44,237 nucleotides of DNA from Bacteroidales bacterium (GCA_029983675.1 JASBYY010000022.1:1-44237), one strand, 5' to 3'. Counted from the stretch's first letter, positions 34,466 through 42,425 are shown. Translations and numbers: made by a program. Notes: generated from the letters alone by a model not told the origin.

Positions 34466-35740
34466 ATGGAAAAGAAAGTTTTTTTCCTGCTCCTGTTGGC
34501 AGGATTCGCATTGACAGGATGTCAAAAAGAAGTCAACAAACATGAAGCACAAATCAAAACCTATGAATCCCTTTTAGCCGCTAAATACCCGAATGCAAGC
34601 GGATTCGAATGGAGCGAAAAAACGGTCAGCGACAACGTGTACGACATGGCGACATTCACCTATTCAAGCAATAGCAGAGCCACTTACAACGCCGAGGCAT
34701 GGTTTGACCGCGCAAAAGGGAAATGGCGCATGACCGAAATCGAAATCACTTTTGACGAATTGCCCGACGCAGTGAAACAAGCCTTCCAAAACAGCGAATA
34801 TGCCGACTGGCGTATCGAAGAAGTGGAAAAAATAGAACGCGAAGGCCTGGAAATCAAGTATGAAATCGAGGTAAAGAAGCAAGGCACGGAAGCCGACCTC
34901 TACTATGCTCCTGACGGCACGCTCTTGGATGTCATCCTCGACAACCCCGGACACAACAACAACGGATCTCTGCCGTCTCCAATCGTTGATGACATCATCG
35001 CCTTCATCAATTCGCACTATTCCGGCGCAAACCTCATCGATTTAGACATCAAGCATCATTTTATCAAAGTCAAAATCATCCACGAAAACCGCAAGAAGCA
35101 AGTACGCTTCGATCTTCAAGGCAATTGGCTATTCACAAAATACGAAGTTGCACTTGCAGAAGTGCCGCAACCCGTGGTAAATGCCTTTAACGGATCGGAA
35201 TACGCCAATTACGAAATCGATGAAATTGAGTTCTATGAGACTCCTCAAGAGACCTATTATGTTTTTGAGCTTGAAGCAGGCGATGACGACATCGAAATTA
35301 AGATCACACCTGACGGCGTTCTTTCGGTGATTGGTAACGGAAACGGAGGAGGAAACGGTGGCGGCAATGGACATGTCGTCGGCGAACTTGATCCTGTCAT
35401 CTTAGATTTCATCAACACCAACTATCCGAGTGCCGAAGTACTCAGTACAAACTTCCCCAACACTAAAATCAAAGTGAAGATTCGCCACGAAGGACTTGTG
35501 AAAAACGTTTTCTTCGAGCGTCAGACCTTGGCTTGGATTAAAACCTGCTGGATGGTCGAGTGGAACCATGTTCCTCAGGCCGTTCACGATGCCGTGGCTG
35601 CCTCTCCCTACGCACAATACGAGGTGGAAGAGGTTCATTACGTCGAAACACCGGAACAAGTTTTTTACGCCATAGAACTTGAAGCCGATGGCCAGCCCGA
35701 TGTCACGTTGCACATCACCCCCGAAGGTGTGATCCTATAA
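34466..35740 (+). CDS. Lipoprotein with three PepSY-like repeat modules
   Basis: A 424-residue lipoprotein with lipobox LTGC near residue 19 (FALTGCQKEV). Three modules follow, each ending in the same kind of strand: YAPDGTLLDVILD (near 150), ITPDGVLSVIGN (near 285) and ITPEGVIL (C-terminus). Each module also has a FDELPDAVKQAF/VPQPVVNAF/VPQAVHDAV helix followed by EY/PYA and EEVEKIE/DEIEFYE/EEVHYVE. Modules 2 and 3 are joined by a Gly/Asn linker (NGNGGGNGGGNGH). The array matches the smaller protein upstream and suggests repeated ligand binding on the cell surface. Function unknown. Confidence 0.85.
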   Translation: MEKKVFFLLLLAGFALTGCQKEVNKHEAQIKTYESLLAAKYPNASGFEWSEKTVSDNVYDMATFTYSSNSRATYNAEAWFDRAKGKWRMTEIEITFDELPDAVKQAFQNSEYADWRIEEVEKIEREGLEIKYEIEVKKQGTEADLYYAPDGTLLDVILDNPGHNNNGSLPSPIVDDIIAFINSHYSGANLIDLDIKHHFIKVKIIHENRKKQVRFDLQGNWLFTKYEVALAEVPQPVVNAFNGSEYANYEIDEIEFYETPQETYYVFELEAGDDDIEIKITPDGVLSVIGNGNGGGNGGGNGHVVGELDPVILDFINTNYPSAEVLSTNFPNTKIKVKIRHEGLVKNVFFERQTLAWIKTCWMVEWNHVPQAVHDAVAASPYAQYEVEEVHYVETPEQVFYAIELEADGQPDVTLHITPEGVIL

Positions 35741-35767
35741 TCGGGCGACCTCTTATTGCAACATTTT

Positions 35768-35800
35768 TCATCCTGCATGGTTTCCGTGCAGGATGATTTG
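35768..35800 (+). terminator. Terminator after the PepSY-like lipoprotein
   Basis: A perfect 10-base stem, TCATCCTGCA (35768-35777) and TGCAGGATGA (35787-35796), is followed by TTTG. The T-run is short. Confidence 0.6.
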
Positions 35801-35858
35801 TATTCTCACGCATCTATTTTTTCGACAAATACCGAATTTCCAATAAGCCGTATTGAAA

Positions 35859-36077
35859 TGCCGCGCATTCAGCAAAGCTATTTGTTTCAAATTGGGTTGG
35901 CAAGGACTATTGAGTCATATTTTGCAATGTGGAGCACAACATAGCGAGGCTTGCTGGCCAATAACGGTAAAAAAGAGCCAATGCAGCACATCAAATCAAC
36001 CGAAAACAAAGAATATAATTCCCGAAATAATTCAATAATAACTTTGATGTATGAATTAGCTACGCCGAATGCACAGC
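35859..36077 (-). repeat. Long imperfect palindrome element, copy 2
   Basis: Read on the minus strand, this stretch aligns with copy 1 (11947-12151). CAAAGTTATTATTGAATTATTT and TTTGTTTTCGGTTGATTTGATG match exactly, and the central CGCTATGT...GCTCCAC, AAAAT and ACTCAA blocks match with changes. Its own ends form an imperfect inverted repeat (GCCGCGCATTCAGCAAAGCTA at 35859 against the inverse of TAGCTACGCCGAATGCACAGC at 36057). The minus-strand sequence outside reads TTTAGAAACTGTTCTGAA, close to the end of copy 1 (TTTAGAAGCTGTTTTGAA). The outer part overlaps the stop codon of the recombinase relic at 36093. The 290 bases 35800-36092 hold no other gene. Confidence 0.75.
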
Positions 36078-36092
36078 TTTTCAGAACAGTTT

Positions 36093-36283
36093 CTAAAGCA
36101 TGTCTAACGGACTTTTGATAGTTGATTTTGAAATATCGGTAATATGAGTGTATATTTCAGTGGTCTTAACGGATTGATGCCCTAAAAGCTCTTGAATATA
36201 CCGTATATCGGTGCCTTTTTCGAGCAGATGAGTGGCAAAACTATGCCTTGCGGTATGGAAAATACGTCCATTTGAGGAATTGG
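36093..36283 (-). pseudogene. C-terminal relic of an IntI/Xer-like tyrosine recombinase
   Basis: The minus strand encodes IFHTARHSFATHLLEKGTD, then IRYIQELLGHQSVKTTEIYTH and a tail ending STIKSPLDML. This carries the HxxR box, the GH pair and the nucleophilic Tyr of a tyrosine recombinase. The SPLD ending is typical of integron-integrase-like and Xer-like enzymes and differs from the two intact recombinases nearby. The frame stays open upstream to about 36389 but no longer looks like a recombinase, so the N-terminal ~250 residues are missing. Its TAG stop lies inside the outer end of palindrome copy 2. Confidence 0.8.
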
Positions 36284-36518
36284 AAGAACATAGAGAATAA
36301 ACCGGTAACAGGTTGTGAATTAGGTGTTTTTCTATATTCTGCGAGTGTGGCAGGAAAGCAGTCCGACACGGAATATTGAATCCTTTCAGTTACCAAACCG
36401 TTATCCTGTTGTTTCCCGAACAAACTGAGGTAACTATTATTGGAGAAATTTTTCTCACCTCGTTTCTTTCTGTCTGTTTATCAATGTTTTGCGTATCAGA
36501 GAACGCTTTAACAACGGG

Positions 36519-36526
36519 TAATTTTG
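36519..36526 (+). promoter_or_regulatory. -7 box for the tandem recombinases
   Basis: TAATTTTG, 18 bases before the ATG at 36545. Confidence 0.5.
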
Positions 36527-36544
36527 CCTATAAAATTAAAGCGT

Positions 36545-37774
36545 ATGAAAATAGAAAAGTTCAAGGTGTTGCTCTACCTCAAAAAGAGCAGACCCGACAA
36601 GTCGGGCAAAGCCCCCATCATGGGGCGTATCACCGTTAATCGTTCGATGGTGCAGTTCAGTTGCAAAATCTCCTGTACGCCCGATTTATGGAATCCTCGT
36701 GAGAGTCGATTGAACGGTAAAAGCAATGAAGCTGTAGAGGTCAATGCCAAATTGGACAAGCTGCTGCTCTCCATCCATGCGGCATTCGACACCTTGGTGG
36801 AACGTAAGGTGGATTTTGATGCGGAAGCTGTCAAGAATTTGTTTCAGGGAAGTCTCGAAACACAGATGACCTTGCTGGCAATGACGGACATAATCTGCGA
36901 GGAACTCCGTAAACGTATCGGGATAGACCGTGCAAAGGGAACATACCCCGCCTATTTCTACACTCGAAGAACCTTGGCGGAGTTCATCGAAAAGGAGTTT
37001 CGCACCAAAGATATCGCTTTCGGTCAGATGACGGAGCAGTTCATTCATGACTATCAGAGCTTCATCTTGGACGATAAAGGACTTGCCATAGATACCTGCC
37101 GTCACTATTTGGCTATCGTCAAGAAGGTATGCCGTAAAGCCTACAAGGACGGACACGCCGACAGATGCTTTTTCGCACACTTCAGTCTTCCCCAACAAAA
37201 GGAAAAAACACCGAAAGCCCTAAGCCGGAAATCCTTTGAGAAAATCCGTGACTTGGTTATTCCCGAACACCGCACTTCCCATATCTTGGCAAGAGACCTC
37301 TTCCTTTTCGCTTGCTATACAGGGACAGCCTACGCCGATGCCGTTTCCGTTACGCGTGACAATCTGTTCACGGATGACGATGGCGGTCTGTGGCTCAAAT
37401 ACCGCCGCAAGAAAAACGAGCTTCGTGCCTGTGTCAAGCTGCTGCCCGAAGCCATCAAATTGATAGAGAAATACAACGACGATACCCGTCCGACACTCTT
37501 TCCGATGCTGTACCACCCCAATCTTCGCCGTCTGATGAAAAGCCTTGCGGTTCTTGCCGACATCAGGGAAGACCTGACCTACCATGCCGGAAGGCATTCC
37601 TTCGCTTCGCTGATTACTTTGGAAGCCGGAGTACCCATAGAGACTATCTGCAAGATGCTGGGACATTCAAACCTGCAAACTACTCAGGTATATGCGAAGG
37701 TAACTCCCAAGAAACTCTTCGAGGATATGGACAAATATATCGAAGCGACAAAAGATTTGAAACTTGTATTATAA
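36545..37774 (+). CDS. Tyrosine recombinase/integrase (tandem 1)
   Basis: A 409-residue site-specific recombinase of the Bacteroides mobile-element type. It has an N-terminal arm-binding region (MKIEKFKVLLYLKKSRPDKS), a SAM-like core-binding domain (about 110-210) and a catalytic domain. The catalytic block is YHAGRHSFASLITLEAGVPI, ICKMLGHSNLQTTQVYAKV, with Tyr in VYAKV. Where the first catalytic Arg is expected (GLRxxD in canonical members), it reads CYTGTAYADAV. IntDOT of CTnDOT also lacks that Arg, so this is not proof of inactivity. The gene is followed after 25 bases by a second recombinase. Confidence 0.92.
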   Translation: MKIEKFKVLLYLKKSRPDKSGKAPIMGRITVNRSMVQFSCKISCTPDLWNPRESRLNGKSNEAVEVNAKLDKLLLSIHAAFDTLVERKVDFDAEAVKNLFQGSLETQMTLLAMTDIICEELRKRIGIDRAKGTYPAYFYTRRTLAEFIEKEFRTKDIAFGQMTEQFIHDYQSFILDDKGLAIDTCRHYLAIVKKVCRKAYKDGHADRCFFAHFSLPQQKEKTPKALSRKSFEKIRDLVIPEHRTSHILARDLFLFACYTGTAYADAVSVTRDNLFTDDDGGLWLKYRRKKNELRACVKLLPEAIKLIEKYNDDTRPTLFPMLYHPNLRRLMKSLAVLADIREDLTYHAGRHSFASLITLEAGVPIETICKMLGHSNLQTTQVYAKVTPKKLFEDMDKYIEATKDLKLVL

Positions 37775-37799
37775 CACCCCATAGATAATAAATGAATTT

Positions 37800-39002
37800 A
37801 TGCGTAGCACATTTTCTTTACTACTCTATATCAATCGCAACAAGGTACGTGTGGATGGTACAACTTCCGTACTTTGCCGAATCTCCATCGACGGGAAAAG
37901 CACGACGATAACCACGGGCATCTCCTGCAATCCCAAACAGTGGAATGCAAAAAAAGCAGAGACCGCGGACGTGCGGACGAACAACCGCCTGAAAGAGTTT
38001 CGAAAGTATGCGGAAAGGCTCTATGATGAAATGCTCAAAGAGCAGGGTGTGGTCAGTGCCGAACTGCTGAAAAACAGGATAGCAGGTCAGGCGGTCATTC
38101 CTACTCATTTGCTCCAAATGGGAGAAAGGGAGCGGGAACGCCTTGCCGTCCGCTCCAAGGAAATCGACTCCACTTCGACCTACAGGAGTTCCCGGTATTA
38201 CCAGAGCTATATCCGTGAGTTCTTGGACTCGAAAGGCAAGACGGACATTGCCTTTTCGGACATCACCGAGGAATTCGGACGGGAATACAAAGTCTACCTG
38301 AAGCGGTACAAGAACTTCGGTGCATCGCAGACCAACCATTGCCTCTGCTGGCTGAACCGATTGGTTTACCTTGCCGTAGACCATGAGATTATCCGTGCCA
38401 ATCCTCTGGAAGAGTTGGAGTATGAGAAGAAACCGCCCTCCAAGCGAATGCACATCAGCAAAGCGGAACTCAAACAACTGCTGGAACTGAAACTGCCCGC
38501 GAATGATCCATTGAAGGAATTGGCTCGCAGAGCTTTTATCTTCTCCTGTTTTACGGGACTTGCCTATGTCGATACCCAGCTGCTGTATCCACACCATATC
38601 GGGCGGACTGCCGACGATAGAAGATACATTCGCATCAATCGCAAGAAGACAAAAGTAGAGTCATTTATCCCTCTGCATCCGATAGCGGAGCAGATACTTG
38701 ATTTGTACAATACGACCGATGACACGCAGCCGGTCTTCCCTTTGCCAAGCAGAGACATGATGTGGTTTGAGATACACGAACTCGGTGTCATCATCGGGCG
38801 GAAGGAAAACCTCTCCTACCATCAAGCCCGGCACAGCTTCGGATCGTTTTTGATTTCCGAGGGAATTTGTACAGAGAGCATTGCCAAGATGATGGGACAT
38901 GCCTCCATCACCAGCACGCAGACCTATGCGAAGATTTCGGAGAAGAAAATCTCAGAAGATATGGACAGGCTGATAGAAAGACGAAAGAACAACGAATATT
39001 GA
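37800..39002 (+). CDS. Tyrosine recombinase/integrase (tandem 2)
   Basis: A 400-residue recombinase of the same class: N-terminal MRSTFSLLLYINRNKVRVDG, core-binding region near 125-215, and the catalytic block YHQARHSFGSFLISEGIC, IAKMMGHASITSTQTYAKIS. The first catalytic Arg position reads CFTGLAYVDTQ, again without Arg. The two recombinases are only distantly similar and so are not a fresh duplication. Tandem pairs of this kind are found at the ends of Bacteroidota integrative elements. The third gene follows after six bases, making a three-gene unit. Confidence 0.92.
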   Translation: MRSTFSLLLYINRNKVRVDGTTSVLCRISIDGKSTTITTGISCNPKQWNAKKAETADVRTNNRLKEFRKYAERLYDEMLKEQGVVSAELLKNRIAGQAVIPTHLLQMGERERERLAVRSKEIDSTSTYRSSRYYQSYIREFLDSKGKTDIAFSDITEEFGREYKVYLKRYKNFGASQTNHCLCWLNRLVYLAVDHEIIRANPLEELEYEKKPPSKRMHISKAELKQLLELKLPANDPLKELARRAFIFSCFTGLAYVDTQLLYPHHIGRTADDRRYIRINRKKTKVESFIPLHPIAEQILDLYNTTDDTQPVFPLPSRDMMWFEIHELGVIIGRKENLSYHQARHSFGSFLISEGICTESIAKMMGHASITSTQTYAKISEKKISEDMDRLIERRKNNEY

Positions 39003-39008
39003 AACACT

Positions 39009-39371
39009 ATGAAAAGAGAAATCATAACCATCAGGGAGAATGGAGAAATACATATCCCGACAACTCCCGTATGGATGTCGGCTTGCGAGATTGCCGACCT
39101 GCTCGGGGCGTTCTCCGGCAAGGTGAACGCACAAATCAAAGCGATATTCAAAGAGGGTCTTTTGATGGAGACGGAAGCGATGAGGACAGTCCGCTCAGAA
39201 CGGGGATTTATTGATTTGTACAGTATTGAAATGATAGCAATGCTGTCGTTTCGTATTGCCACGCCACAGGCAAAGTATTTGCGCAGGTGGATAATCGGCA
39301 GGTTTTCTAAGAAGAAAGTTTCCTCCCCACCCATAATCGTCTGCTATACCGTCGGCAGACAACATAATTAA
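39009..39371 (+). CDS. Small protein with DNA-binding-like features, recombinase-associated
   Basis: A 120-residue protein. A helix-turn-helix-like segment (MSACEIADLLGAFSGKVNAQ, near 23-42) is followed by FKEGLLMETEAMRTVRSERG and a LYSIEMIAMLSFRI region. These are reminiscent of the N-terminal part of RhuM/virulence-type DNA-binding proteins; I do not recognise a named family with certainty. It starts six bases after the second recombinase. That context suggests an excision or regulatory partner of the recombinases, which is inference only. Confidence 0.6.
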   Translation: MKREIITIRENGEIHIPTTPVWMSACEIADLLGAFSGKVNAQIKAIFKEGLLMETEAMRTVRSERGFIDLYSIEMIAMLSFRIATPQAKYLRRWIIGRFSKKKVSSPPIIVCYTVGRQHN

Positions 39372-39373
39372 AG

Positions 39374-39426
39374 AAAAGCAGGCAGTGAGAAGATAATTTT
39401 CTACTGTCTGCTTTTTGCTTACTGCA
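39374..39426 (+). terminator. Terminator of the recombinase unit
   Basis: AAAAGCAGGCAGT (39374-39386) pairs with ACTGTCTGCTTTTT (39413-39426) with one mismatch; the right arm ends in T residues. It begins just after the stop of the third gene. Confidence 0.75.
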
Positions 39427-39449
39427 CATTCCGTTGTATCTTGATTTTG

Positions 39450-39565
39450 GCGTATGATTAGCCAATGAAGAGAAGTGGTCGAAGAAGCCAACAAATCTTA
39501 CATCACCTTTTTTGAGAGTTGCTTTGTCGTGGTCAAAACAAATCGACAATATGACCAAAATCAAG
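39450..39565. repeat. Spaced inverted repeat between recombinase unit and cargo
   Basis: CTTGATTTTGG (39450-39460) and its perfect inverse (39555-39565) are each preceded or followed by GTTGT/ACAAC at nearly the same distance. The 94 bases between hold no recognisable gene. The whole lies between two hairpins that share CAGGCAGT. Confidence 0.5.
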
Positions 39566-39611
39566 ACAACAGAGGCAAACAGTTAAACCCTAACAGAAAT
39601 AGATTAAGAAA

Positions 39612-39643
39612 CAGGCAGTAAGACGCATTTATCTCACTGCCTG
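39612..39643 (-). terminator. Terminator of the SnoaL-like gene
   Basis: CAGGCAGT (39612-39619) pairs with ACTGCCTG (39636-39643). On the minus strand the hairpin lies 23 bases past the stop of the SnoaL-like gene and is followed by TTTCTTAAT. Confidence 0.5.
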
Positions 39644-39665
39644 CCTTAGTGTTTTTAGTAAATGA

Positions 39666-40070
39666 TCATCCTTGTGCCAGTGCCGTCCAGAAGCGGTCTT
39701 CTTCGTCGATTCGTTCGGAGAAGAGCCAGACTTCCTTTATCAGGTCATTATCAAAGCGGAAAAGGTCTACTCCTCTCATCTCCATTGAATGCCCGTTTGC
39801 CGACACTGCAAATCCAATCGCAGCTACGACCAAGTCGCCGTTTTCTGTTACGTAATCCACTTGGTCGATAGCGAATGTGCCATTGCTCAATTGAGCCATC
39901 CTTCCCAAATGGGCAAAGACATTCTGCTTGCCGCTGTAAACGCCCGACAATGCCCCCTTCCCCGGCTGATGCCATACCAAATCATCGGAGAGCAATGCCC
40001 CCACCGTTTCAAAATCACCCTGTGCCAAAGCGGTGTAAAATTGACGCACTTTTTCGATTCTCTTTTCCAT
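39666..40070 (-). CDS. SnoaL/NTF2-like protein
   Basis: A 134-residue protein with the cone-shaped NTF2/SnoaL-like fold: VRQFYTALAQGDFETVGALL, SDDLVWHQPGKGALSGVYSG, FAIDQVDYVTENGDLVVAA and FRFDNDLIKEVWLFSERIDE. Members act as small isomerase- or hydrolase-like or ligand-binding proteins; no substrate can be named. The start MEKRIEKVRQ is preferred because the promoter box (40101-40108) precludes the longer frame. It is divergent from an HxlR regulator gene 132 bases away, the usual arrangement for a regulator and its target. Confidence 0.88.
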   Translation of the reverse strand: MEKRIEKVRQFYTALAQGDFETVGALLSDDLVWHQPGKGALSGVYSGKQNVFAHLGRMAQLSNGTFAIDQVDYVTENGDLVVAAIGFAVSANGHSMEMRGVDLFRFDNDLIKEVWLFSERIDEEDRFWTALAQG

Positions 40071-40100
40071 ATAACTGTATTTTAATTGTTGAAATCGCTG

Positions 40101-40116
40101 CAAAGTTATACCTTTG
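40101..40116. promoter_or_regulatory. Back-to-back divergent -7 boxes
   Basis: CAAAGTTA (minus-strand TAACTTTG, 40101-40108) is directly followed by TACCTTTG (40109-40116, plus strand). The two -7 boxes for the SnoaL-like gene and the HxlR gene touch without overlap, so RNA polymerase cannot occupy both at once. Confidence 0.6.
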
Positions 40117-40136
40117 CACTGCAATCTGCAAGTACC

Positions 40137-40148
40137 TACAATATTGTA
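40137..40148. promoter_or_regulatory. Candidate HxlR operator
   Basis: TACAATATTGTA is a perfect 12-base palindrome just inside the HxlR side of the divergent promoter. HxlR proteins bind AT-rich palindromes near their own promoters; the link here is by position only. Confidence 0.45.
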
Positions 40149-40202
40149 TGATACATACCGTATTGTTAGATTTATTGATTATCAAGAATAAAAAAGTTTG
40201 CT

Positions 40203-40517
40203 ATGGAGAGAAAAATTTCAGATGAAGAATGTCCAGTAAGAAAATCGATGCAGATTTTCGCCGGAAAGTGGACGCTGCTTATCATCTTCCAAATCAACCG
40301 CAGGATAATCCGTTACGGGGAACTCAAACGTGCTATTCCGGGCATCAGTGAGAAGATGCTTATCGACGAGTTGAAATTCCTGTGCGGTAAAGGACTGGTT
40401 AAAAAGAAACAGTACCCCGAAGTCCCTCCAAGAGTGGAATACTCTCTCACACCTTTGGGAGAGAAAGTCTTGCCGATTATAAACGAGATAGCAAAATTTG
40501 GAATGGAAAACCTATAA
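40203..40517 (+). CDS. HxlR family transcriptional regulator
   Basis: A 104-residue winged-helix regulator. Typical HxlR features are ECPVRKSMQIFAGKWTLLII (Cys near residue 8 and the GKW motif), YGELKRAIPGISEKMLIDEL, GLVKKKQYPEVPPRVEYSLT and PLGEKVLPIINEIAKFG. HxlR proteins often sense reactive or electrophilic compounds and control a divergent enzyme gene, here the SnoaL-like protein. Family call is firm; effector is unknown. Confidence 0.95.
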   Translation: MERKISDEECPVRKSMQIFAGKWTLLIIFQINRRIIRYGELKRAIPGISEKMLIDELKFLCGKGLVKKKQYPEVPPRVEYSLTPLGEKVLPIINEIAKFGMENL

Positions 40518-40570
40518 GTGTTTAGTAGGCTCAGCATCCCTTATAGTAATAAACTAATAATACATTGAAG

Positions 40571-40975
40571 ATGAAAAAGATTATTGCATTGTACAGACGT
40601 GCTGAAACAGGCAAAACCTCTACACTCAACCTTCTGATAGAGCTTTTGGATAAGAACAAAAAAGTGGAAGAAATTCGTTTGACCGAAGACAGAAGAGTAT
40701 CTATATCTTATGGTAATAAGAAAATTGCCGTAACAACTTGGGGAGATAACGGATTTGAACTTAAAGAAAATATCAAATACTTCGAGAACGAAGATTGTGA
40801 TATTCTTGTCACTGCAACAAGGACTCGAGGCGAAACAACTGAAATCCTAAATGATTATGCCAAAGAAATCAATACTGAAATTATTTGGATAGAAAAGAAT
40901 TTATCTGCATCATTGGAGGAACTGATAAATCAGACACAAGCAAAAGACATTAAAGCTGTAATTGACTCCCTATAA
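40571..40975 (+). CDS. Small P-loop-like protein with altered Walker A
   Basis: A 134-residue protein starting MKKIIALYRRAETGKTSTLN. The segment RRAETGKTS has the position and GKT of a Walker A loop, but the first Gly of GxxxxGKT is Arg. A strand and acidic segment follow (ENEDCDILVTATRTRGETTE, then INTEIIWIEKN), in the place of Walker B/sensor positions. It resembles small ATPase-like proteins of accessory regions; I cannot name a family. The ATG at 40571 is preferred over a TTG two codons upstream. Codon use is AT-rich relative to the core genes. It stands between the HxlR gene and dinD. Confidence 0.65.
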   Translation: MKKIIALYRRAETGKTSTLNLLIELLDKNKKVEEIRLTEDRRVSISYGNKKIAVTTWGDNGFELKENIKYFENEDCDILVTATRTRGETTEILNDYAKEINTEIIWIEKNLSASLEELINQTQAKDIKAVIDSL

Positions 40976-41059
40976 TTCTGTAGATGGGAGGTAAATGATT
41001 AGTATTAGTATCATTTCAATCACACATAGAGTAATCACAATTGATAATACATAAGAGAT

Positions 41060-41908
41060 ATGGAAGAATTAGTAGATCCTCGAAAGTTTGTCTTTGAACA
41101 GATTAGACATATTGATGAGAATGGCATAGAATATTGGTCAGCACGAGAAATGGCAAAAGTACTTGAGTATTCTGAATACAGACATTTCCTACCGGTAATA
41201 GAAAAGGCTAAAGAAGCGTGTACCAATAGTAACAACAATCCCTTAGACCATTTCGAGGATATCCTCGAAATGGTCAGTATCGGATCTGGAGCAAAACGCC
41301 CTTTGGAATCTGTAAAACTATCCCGTTATGCCTGTTACTTGATTGTACAGAATGCTGATCCTGGCAAAGAGGTAGTGGCGAATGGACAAACTTATTTTGC
41401 CGTTCAGACACGGATTGCAGAGATAAAGCAGATGGACGAGTACAATCGTCTGACGAGCGAAGAAGAAAAACGTCTATTTTTGCGTAATGAACTGGCTCGC
41501 CACAATAGCCAGCTGGCTGATGCTGCCAAGAATGCCGGTGTCGTTGAATCTCGTGATTATGCCATCTTCCAGAATCATGGCTACAAAGGTCTTTATGGTG
41601 GATTAGACGCAAAAGCGATTCATGCCCGAAAAGGTTTGAAGAAAAGCCAAAAGATACTTGATCACATGGGAAGTACCGAATTAGCTGCTAATTTGTTCCG
41701 TGCCACACAAACCGAAGAAAAACTACGCCGTGAAAACATAAGGGGAAAAACAAAGGCAAATCAGACACACTATGAAGTGGGGAAAAAAGTTCGCCAAACC
41801 ATTCAAGAACTTGGAGGAACCATGCCAGAAGACTTACCTGTGGCTGATAGTATAAAAAGTTTGGAAAGCAAGGAGAAAAAGCAGCTCAAGGGGAAAGGCA
41901 ACAAGTGA
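41060..41908 (+). CDS. dinD: DNA-damage-inducible protein D
   Basis: A 282-residue protein. The family landmarks are EYWSAREMAKVLEYSEYRHF, FLPVIEKAKEACTNSNNNPL, SIGSGAKRPLESVKLSRYAC, YLIVQNADPGKEVVANGQTY and FAVQTRIAEIKQMDEYNRL. In E. coli DinD is an SOS-induced protein that inhibits RecA pairing. In many genomes it travels on mobile elements. Start and length fit the family (about 270-290). No LexA box of the classical type was recognised upstream. Confidence 0.9.
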   Translation: MEELVDPRKFVFEQIRHIDENGIEYWSAREMAKVLEYSEYRHFLPVIEKAKEACTNSNNNPLDHFEDILEMVSIGSGAKRPLESVKLSRYACYLIVQNADPGKEVVANGQTYFAVQTRIAEIKQMDEYNRLTSEEEKRLFLRNELARHNSQLADAAKNAGVVESRDYAIFQNHGYKGLYGGLDAKAIHARKGLKKSQKILDHMGSTELAANLFRATQTEEKLRRENIRGKTKANQTHYEVGKKVRQTIQELGGTMPEDLPVADSIKSLESKEKKQLKGKGNK

Positions 41909-41957
41909 TACGAGGTCGAATGACCACTGATTTTTGTACCGATTAGATAGAAAAGCC

Positions 41958-42425
41958 ATGCCACAAATGACCAAAGGAGGAAAGTTTATTTTCGGAATCT
42001 CTCATATTCGGGAAGATTTGACAATCCGGATACCGGAGCAAGCAGTTCATGAATATGCGCTTACCGATGTTGAAAACATCATTTTGATTACAGGGAGTAA
42101 AGCGACGGGAGGCTTCTGTATAACTACCTATCCGCTTCTTTCTGCTTCAAAACTGTTTCATATACTGACAGATTGCCACCAACTAAGGGAAAAGACACTT
42201 CCAATGGGCAAACTGATAATCTACAAAGGACGTGGTTATACTTGGTTGCCAATAGGAAAAGGAGGAATTATCAACCTCATTCCTGATTTGATGAAGGCAT
42301 TAGGATTGCAGGTTAATTCTGAATTATTAGCTATTCGCAGTAGCAATCTTGCCTTCACAATGGGAGCAAAAGGACCGCTGTGGGAAAAAGCACATGCCTT
42401 CAAGGGGGAAATCACACGATATTAG
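41958..42425 (+). CDS. Uncharacterised two-half protein
   Basis: A 155-residue protein starting MPQMTKGGKFIFGISHIRED. Two similar halves are visible: LTIRIPEQAVHEYALTDVEN then IILITGSKATGGFCITTY, and GRGYTWLPIGKGGIINLIPD then LMKALGLQVNSELLAIRSSN. Each half ends with a strand followed by SG/SSN, a pattern like AbrB-type swapped-hairpin domains. From memory, similar uncharacterised proteins occur in Firmicutes and Bacteroidota; that recollection was not checked. No function is proposed. It follows dinD by 49 bases and precedes the DJ-1 gene by 44. Confidence 0.6.
   Translation: MPQMTKGGKFIFGISHIREDLTIRIPEQAVHEYALTDVENIILITGSKATGGFCITTYPLLSASKLFHILTDCHQLREKTLPMGKLIIYKGRGYTWLPIGKGGIINLIPDLMKALGLQVNSELLAIRSSNLAFTMGAKGPLWEKAHAFKGEITRY

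Noticed and set aside
36376..36639. Open frame overlapping the start of the first recombinase.
   Set aside because: It runs out of frame into the recombinase gene, and its start precedes the promoter box at 36519.
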